Shown piece after piece: positions 59,242-64,000 of a stretch of 64,000 bases of DNA. Within the stretch, counting starts at the first letter, position 1; each line of letters begins with the position of its first letter. A model generated the notes under the pieces. That model was not told the origin of the DNA. It ran no database searches and was given only the letters and a program-made list of their open reading frames with translations. This DNA is from Periplaneta americana (taxonomy: Eukaryota; Arthropoda; Insecta; Blattodea; Blattidae), in contig NC_091117.1 in the NCBI RefSeq assembly GCF_040183065.1, positions 104,380,501-104,444,500 on the forward strand. The letters run 5' to 3'. A program made the translations under genes and the position numbers.

Positions 59242-60175
59242 ATGGAAAACTGGCTTCGATCCGGATCTTTGAAAAGAAAGGAACATGATGATACGCTTCA
59301 TTTAGGTACTACTAATAGTTTGTGTGTGAAGAAATATATTAATTATAGTGGCATGAAAGCTTGATTTGCATAATACACGTCACTGTACGTAACAGAAAAC
59401 CACAATTTAAGTCACACAGAGTTAGTGTGCACTCAATGTTGGTTGCTTGACGATTGTCAGCCCACTTTGATGTCTGTGGATATAGAGGGAAAAATTGGAT
59501 CGGTGTCGGGTAGAGTTCCCGGGTAGCTCAGTTGGGAGAGCGTTGGTACGTTTAACCAAAGATCCCGGGTTCGATACCCGGCCCCGGAACAATTTTTCTC
59601 TCGAAATTATTAAAATCAACTTTACAGGGACTTATACCTGAAAGCTTGATTTGCATAATACACGTCACTGTACGTAACAGAAAACCACAATTTAAGTCAC
59701 ACAGAGTTAGCGTGCACTCAATGTTGGTTGCCTGACGGTTGTCAGCCCACTTTGATGTCTGTGGATATAGAGGGAAAAATTGGATCGGTGTCGGTTAGAG
59801 TTCCCGGGTAGCTCAGTTGGGAGAGCGTTGGTACGTTTAACCAAAGGTCCCGGGTTCGATACCCGGCCCCGGAACAATTTTTCCCTCGAAATTATTCAAA
59901 TTAACTTTACAGAGAGTTATACCTGAAAGCTTGATTTGAAGAAATATATAGTCCTAGTGGTTGCTATTCAAAGAAAAAATACTTTCGTAAATATGACAAG
60001 AGCTATTTGGAACTTGGATTTACTTGGTGTGGCAATGAGAGTGAACCAAAACCTCTGTGCGTTGTTTGTTACGAAGTGCTTTAAACGAGTGTATGAAACC
60101 CGCGAAATTGAAGCGGTACTTAGAGACGAAACACGCAAGTGTAAAAAGTCGGATTTCAAAATATTAGGAGTTTAA
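59242..60175 (+). pseudogene. BED-finger hAT transposase N-terminus, split by retroposons
   Basis: The frame at 59242 reads MENWLRSGSLKRKEHDDTLH and ...CVKKYINYSGMKA before a stop created next to the retroposon insertion. This resembles the N-terminus of ZBED5/FAM200-like hAT proteins (start, KRK patch, then KY...G). After the insertions a frame at 59936-60175 contains RVNQNLCALFVTKCFKR, plausibly the C-x(n)-C of the BED finger. The catalytic and dimerisation domains are missing. Confidence 0.5.
59369..59923 (+). mobile_element. tandem dimer of a 270-bp tRNA-containing retroposon
   Basis: Two 270-bp units (59369-59638 and 59654-59923) are ~97% alike. The 15-bp sequence tgaaagcttgatttg occurs before, between and after them (59354-59368, 59639-59653, 59924-59938), as expected for the TSD of a retroposon later duplicated by unequal exchange. 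Each unit has a cloverleaf-capable tRNA-like segment (59517-59589 and 59802-59874): D-arm GCTC/GAGC, A-box TAGCTCAGTTGG, TTGGT/ACCAA anticodon stem, CCGGG/CCCGG T-stem and B-box GGTTCGATACC. The loop would give GTT (Asn) but position 33 is C, not U, so I do not call a functional tRNA. About 148 bp of non-tRNA sequence precedes the tRNA part in each unit. Confidence 0.85.
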
Positions 60176-60789
60176 AATTTCTTATACCTTCATCTGGAAA
60201 AACAAATTAAAAAATTAATGCAGAAAGATACCTGATTTTCAACAAGTAAAGATGCAATTTAGCACTTTATATTATTGGTGTAGGAAGTACAGTACGTGCC
60301 CATTTCAATGTGCAGACTGGGCGTCGGCAAAACTATTAAGAAAGTCATCATTGCATGAAAAGGTTCGGTACTTTGGTCCTCTGTTATGAATTTGGGTGGT
60401 CCCTGGCTGGCTTACAGGCTCGGCGCCAGATATTCAGGGAATTATGGCTAGAAACGCCACGTTCACAGTGCTTTAAATCCTTCTTTTGCTGTTGAGGGTA
60501 GAGTTGGAAGTGGGTAGAGGGTAGGGTAAGAAATTTCATATAATATTAGTACTGGGAGAAAAAGTGAAAGGCGATTGCCATATGTCATTTCCAAACTCTG
60601 AGATTTTCAGCTATAGTGTGATATGCAATTCGTTTGAATCTTATTTTCTCTTCTGTCTTTTTTGAAGGACCACAAGGGCAGAACTGGAGGACCACAGGTG
60701 GTCCGCGGACCATAGTTTGAGAAACGCTGCTCTATACAATTCGTAACTGAGCGATGTCTACTCGAAACATTACTGTCTCAGCCTGGGAT

Positions 60790-61076
60790 GGCGGAGTGGG
60801 TAGTTAAGGGGTAGTCTGAAGTGACTCGATTGAGTTATTAACGTCGAGGCCTGATCTACAGTGACATACAGCAAGTCTTCTGTTCACATACACTGCGGAG
60901 AGATTTGCTATTTAACCCAGAAGTATTCGTGCACAATTAGTGATTGGAAGGTCTGCACAGCCACCTCACCTAGTCCCGAGGTAGAAATTTTACACGAAAA
61001 TCTTTGACCCAGCCGAGAATCGAACATGGACCAGCTAGACAGACGCGTTACCACAGAGCTAACTCGGCGGACCAAA
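60790..61076 (-). mobile_element. tRNA-derived SINE (family 2)
   Basis: On the minus strand a tRNA-like head starts near 61072 (GCCGAGTTAGCTCTGTGGTA) with A-box TAGCTCTGTGG and B-box GTTCGATTC followed by CTCGGCTGGGTC. The body continues AAGATTTTCGTGTAAAATTT and CAGCAAGTCTTCTG-like sequence on the plus strand. The 3' end near 60790 is approximate. Confidence 0.8.
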
Positions 61077-61531
61077 ATCTGATTCTAATGATGATACTAA
61101 AACGCAAAATCCATGAAAATGCGCATAGGAAATATTGTCAAACAAACGATGACACTTTTCAAATTAGGTGAATGCAGGAGAAATACTCATAATTTTATTA
61201 TTTACTAAAGACTAGCATCAAAAGTTCAGCGAACAACATAGGATGCAAATGTCACATGAATGAATGAATGAATGAATGAAGCCACTGTGTCCCATGAAGG
61301 GCTAGGGCCTCCTACAGGAGGGGAAGCTTTGGCAACTAAAATATGGATGAGAGGAGAACAAGAATCGCATGCAGATGAAGTCAAAAGTGAATGATGAGAA
61401 TGCTATTAACATTGTTGGTGTTCTTGCTGTAGCTCCGCAAATAAGTCAACGTCAATTGGCTAGAGACAGCAGAATGAACTGCACGTTGGTACAGCGCATA
61501 CTAAAGGAGCAGAAATAGCATGCTTATACTA

Positions 61532-62505
61532 TAGAGTGAATCAGCCAGGGCTAGACCGACGTCTGCGGAAAGTTGTATGCGTAGTAACTGCTGCGACATC
61601 GCAGTGATCAGACCTCTTGCTCGCGTACGTTTCGTGTTTAGTTACGTGAACACGTTCACACAGTGAGGGTGCAGCTGTATACCGTATATTTAGAGTACAG
61701 TAATGTGTTCATTATGAAATATAGCCTTGAACGAGTGTTTATTTACAACTTTGTGAAATACGAATCTTGGAGAACAGTTGCAACAAACTTTCGTCAGTCA
61801 TTCCCTGATTCGCCAGAGCCTTTTAAAGCAATGATTTAGGTACAATTTAGTGAAGAAAGTTCGTACATCTGGATCAGTATTGGATAAGAAACGAACATGT
61901 GTGAAGCGTGTTCTCACTGAGGAGATGTTAGATGAAATTGGCCACCGACTAGATAGAAGTCCTACGACATCATCTTGCGCCGAGTAGCTCAGCAGGTAGA
62001 GGTGTCACAGTCTTCAGTGATAAGAGATACGAAACAATTACAGCTAAAACCTTACAAAATTCGTTTAGTACAGTGGTTAACGGAACCCTATTATCAGAGC
62101 AGACTTAGGTTTTGCATGTGGTTCCAACAGTCAGTGTATGATGGGCTACTTGACCCCACCTCAATTTTTTTATAGAGACGAAGCATGGTTTCACCACAGT
62201 GGTTAAAAGTAAACTTTACGCAAATAACCCACACTCACATGAGGAACTGAAACAAAATATTCGGCACGAAATTTGAGCCATTTCGGAGAACGAACTGCGG
62301 CGAGTTTCTGGACATGTCTTCAGGAGATGTGCAGTCTGCCAGATATCACAAGGACGTCATTTCGAACATGAATTATGAATTCAGTAAGTACATAATTACG
62401 CAATAACTAACCTCAAACGAATCCTCCGTATATGGTAGCGTTTTTACGTAAGAATCAGCCGCTGTGAGTGGGAGTTAGGAGTCCAGCCCTGGCTGGTTCA
62501 CCCTG
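61532..62505 (+). mobile_element. mariner-like element, internally deleted
   Basis: The ends TAGAGTGAATCAGCCAGGGC and CAGGGTGAACCAGCCAGGGC (right end, reverse complement) are TIRs of ~26 bp. TA flanks at 61530-61531 and 62506-62507. At 974 bp it has lost the centre of its transposase. Lies in the 10.5-kb intron. Confidence 0.87.
61714..62378 (+). pseudogene. mariner-like transposase with DDE core deleted
   Basis: MKYSLERVFIYNFVKYESWR TVATNFRQSFPDSPEPFKAM is the N-terminal domain found in DUF4817-like transposases. Further HTH parts are RRVAQQVEVSQSSVIRDTKQ, LKPYKIRLVQWL and RLRFCMWFQQSVYDGLLDP. After a deletion the C-terminus is recognisable: ISENELRRVSGHVFRRCAVC ending GRHFEHEL and TGA at 62378. 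The catalytic Asp motifs are missing. Stops occur at about 61840 and in the middle. A related C-terminus (RCEVC...GHFEHLL) occurs in the element at 5760-7247. Confidence 0.8.
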
Positions 62506-62507
62506 TA

Positions 62508-63215
62508 TTTTCAGACTTTGATACTAAGTTTGATATGACTTTTGTCTGATATTCTATGTAACTTTGATTTAACAACTAAATAACAAGTATTACTGTTCAT
62601 GCAGAGCTCATTAGGCGAAACGTAGCTATCCTAACTTTAATCCGTTGTAATGTTATACAGAATAGTTTCATGTAACTTAACTTTCAGTTTTGTGGAAATG
62701 AATAGTTTTGTATTCACCGTAGATTTAAAGTTTTATTTAGATCTATTTTAAATAGTGTATAATTTTATTATTTGAATTGCGTAACCAATTAATAATTTCA
62801 CTGCTTAAAATAATAGAGTCAATTAAGCAATGTAGATAATCTGCCTGATTTTCGCCTGTCGGTTCACAAGAATATTTTCCAGTTCAGCTGATTTCAGCCA
62901 ATACACGGCTGGTGTTTTTTTTGCCAGCACCAGCACAATGCAGTAGCGAAGAACAAAAAGGCGCGCACTATGCAGCGTCCGGCTGCAGGTCATTCTGAAA
63001 ACATCCGCTTCTATTACCAATCGAAAACATTGCATCGTGAATCGTGAGATATTTAATAATGATACATTAATAATTATAAGCATTTCCGACGTAAGAGGGA
63101 CGCACTCTTCGTGCCCTATGGACCGAGCTGCCCTTAGAACAACAAACATAATATTATGTAAGCCTCGAACGTCTTGAATAAGAGTTGAAGATATGGAAAC
63201 TTGAGTTTGTAGTAC
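62508..63215. other. intron sequence upstream of the donor side of exon 63216-63425
   Basis: AT-rich; no feature recognised. Confidence 0.5.
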
Positions 63216-63425
63216 CTGGATGTGGGCTCTAGCAGGTCGCCGTCATACCAGTCTAGCATGTGCGTCAGCGTCATCACGTAGCGTCGGAACGCCGCCACAG
63301 GCTCGCCGGACTGCCTCGTCAACACCAGCACGCGCAGGATGCTAGGGATCGCCAGGATGCTCAGCAACCCGCACAGCTTTGCCACGAACAGCGCGAAGTA
63401 GTTCTTCCGGAAGTACAGCTGTCCT
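63216..63425 (-). CDS. mpaB/rubber-oxygenase-domain protein, upstream exon in window
   Basis: A 210-bp exon between acceptor TTTGTGACAG|AGGACAGC (63426/63425) and donor CCAG|GTACTACA (63216/63215). It encodes GQLYFRKNYFALFVAKLCGL, LSILAIPSILRVLVLTRQSG and EPVAAFRRYVMTLTHMLDWY followed by DGDLLEPTSR. The RGQxYFxxN...ALFVAKLxGLLSxLxxPSIL...SG.P..AF.RY...H...WY pattern is the start of the DUF2236 domain in insect members. The entry phase (AG|A) and exit phase (AG|G) split Arg codons, matching the other two exons. The gene's first exon(s), including the initiator Met, lie to the right of the window or remain unrecognised in 63426-64000. Confidence 0.85.
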
Positions 63426-63682
63426 CTGTCACAAACAAGGCAATTCAACGATCAAATAGGATCGGGGTTAGAATTCTAGCAGATTTTGTGCGACTTATGA
63501 CTGAACAAAGCGATTGAGACATTTCTACCAGTTTCCTTTGACATCCTCAATTAATCATCGCCCCTGTCACTATAGGCACCGTGCAAGCTCCTCTGGTGGC
63601 GACTGTTGTTACTAACTGCAGGACAGCAGCGATAGTGTTGTGCTTGAAGCGTATGAATATACTTAACATCTCAGGTTAAATG

Positions 63683-64000
63683 ATTAGAAATATGGATGAT
63701 CCTAAAAAGCGGAAAGGTAATGCAAATTGCTATGTTCTTGAGTGTAGTAATGCGTATAGGAACACACCAACCGATATTGTTTTTATCCATTCCCAAACTG
63801 AAAAACTGGGTTTTGGCTTAGAGAAAGTATTCAGGAAACAATGCCTGCAATATTGAAAAATGTAGAGTGACAATTAATTGTTCAGAAGTGGAACAGCCAC
63901 CCAATGTGGATCAGACGGTGGCCTTCAAATCTAAATGCTACCGAGGCAGATCGAGTGACACATTCATAACAACTATTGCGGATTATTGACGTTAAAAAGG
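63683..64000 (+). pseudogene. THAP-like fragment at the window edge
   Basis: The ATG at 63683 opens MDDPKKRKGNANCYVLECSN AYRNTPTDIVFIHS; the C-x4-C pair, basic loop and VFIHS strand look like the first half of a THAP finger. The frame then stops at about 63856. Possible P-like element or host THAP gene, on the strand opposite to the mpaB-like gene. The sequence CACTATAGGCACCGTGCAAG at 63569 could be a TIR, but its partner would lie outside the window. Confidence 0.45.

Larger units (their letters stand above)
58717..60729 (+). mobile_element. hAT element (BED-finger type), internally deleted, with retroposon insertions
   Basis: TIRs CAGCATTTCTCAAACTTTTC and CAGCGTTTCTCAAACTATGG (right end, reverse complement) are typical of hAT. 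A perfect 8-bp TSD, ctctatac, lies at 58709-58716 and 60730-60737. Only the N-terminal transposase region is preserved. It contains a truncated SINE (58866-59045) and a duplicated tRNA-containing retroposon (59369-59923). Confidence 0.92.

Noticed and set aside
59517..59874. Two intact-looking tRNA genes (anticodon GTT by position).
   Set aside because: Position 33 is C rather than U, the acceptor stem has a mismatch, both copies lie in a retroposon dimer with TSDs, and a decayed relative sits at 20.3 kb. Treated as SINE-like.
1..64000. CRISPR arrays, operons, bacterial or viral genes.
   Set aside because: No evenly spaced short repeats with unique spacers, no Shine-Dalgarno-linked gene rows, and no viral domains seen; all evidence is for an insect nuclear genome.

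Overview
This 64 kb window is intronic and intergenic DNA from a large, AT-rich insect genome. The signs are split protein-coding exons with GT/AG introns, THAP-type P-like elements, pogo, mariner, Tc1 and hAT transposons, non-LTR retrotransposons and tRNA-derived SINEs. Several repeat families resemble ones I associate with cockroaches and termites (Blattodea); that assignment is inference. No prokaryotic features, viral genes, rRNA or CRISPR arrays were seen.

The only convincing host gene lies on the minus strand. Its three exons (63216-63425, 52472-52705 and 47763-48171) encode the C-terminal ~285 residues of an mpaB/rubber-oxygenase-domain protein (DUF2236). Both internal junctions, and the entry junction, split an Arg codon as AG|N. 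The introns are 10.5 kb and 4.3 kb. They hold a ~2.7 kb minisatellite of ~49-bp units, a foldback repeat, three SINE families, a hAT element carrying a duplicated tRNA-derived retroposon, and mariner/Tc1 relics. The 5' part of the gene lies to the right, outside the window.

From 1 to ~45 kb the sequence is almost entirely transposable elements, many dated relative to each other by clean insertions with target-site duplications (TSDs). At 1-4.65 kb is a large inverted-repeat structure invaded by a hAT element (TSD ctaatgta). At 5.76-7.25 kb is a DUF4817-type mariner-like element whose third catalytic Asp is Gly. At 7.36-10.25 kb is a pogo-like element invaded by a Tc1 element. At 10.6-19.1 kb is a non-LTR retrotransposon whose RNase H region is split by a DNA transposon of unresolved superfamily, whose own transposase is split by a P-like THAP element (TSD ctactgat). 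At ~21.1-23.3 kb is a possible Transib-like relic with CACAGTG termini. At 25.5-26.5 and 26.8-29.6 kb are two hAT elements with perfect 8-bp TSDs. At 30.4-32.3 kb is a second, inverted copy of the same P-like element. At 33.2-35.7 kb is a pogo-like element split by a mariner element. At 36.8-39.1 kb is a second THAP/P-like family with a perfect 8-bp TSD.

Nearly all transposon reading frames carry stops, frameshifts or deletions, so this is a graveyard rather than an active cluster. The value lies in the nested chronology, the clean element boundaries, and possible under-described families (the DACSGQNRN transposase, the CACAGTG-ended element, and a SINE whose tRNA-like part is internal).
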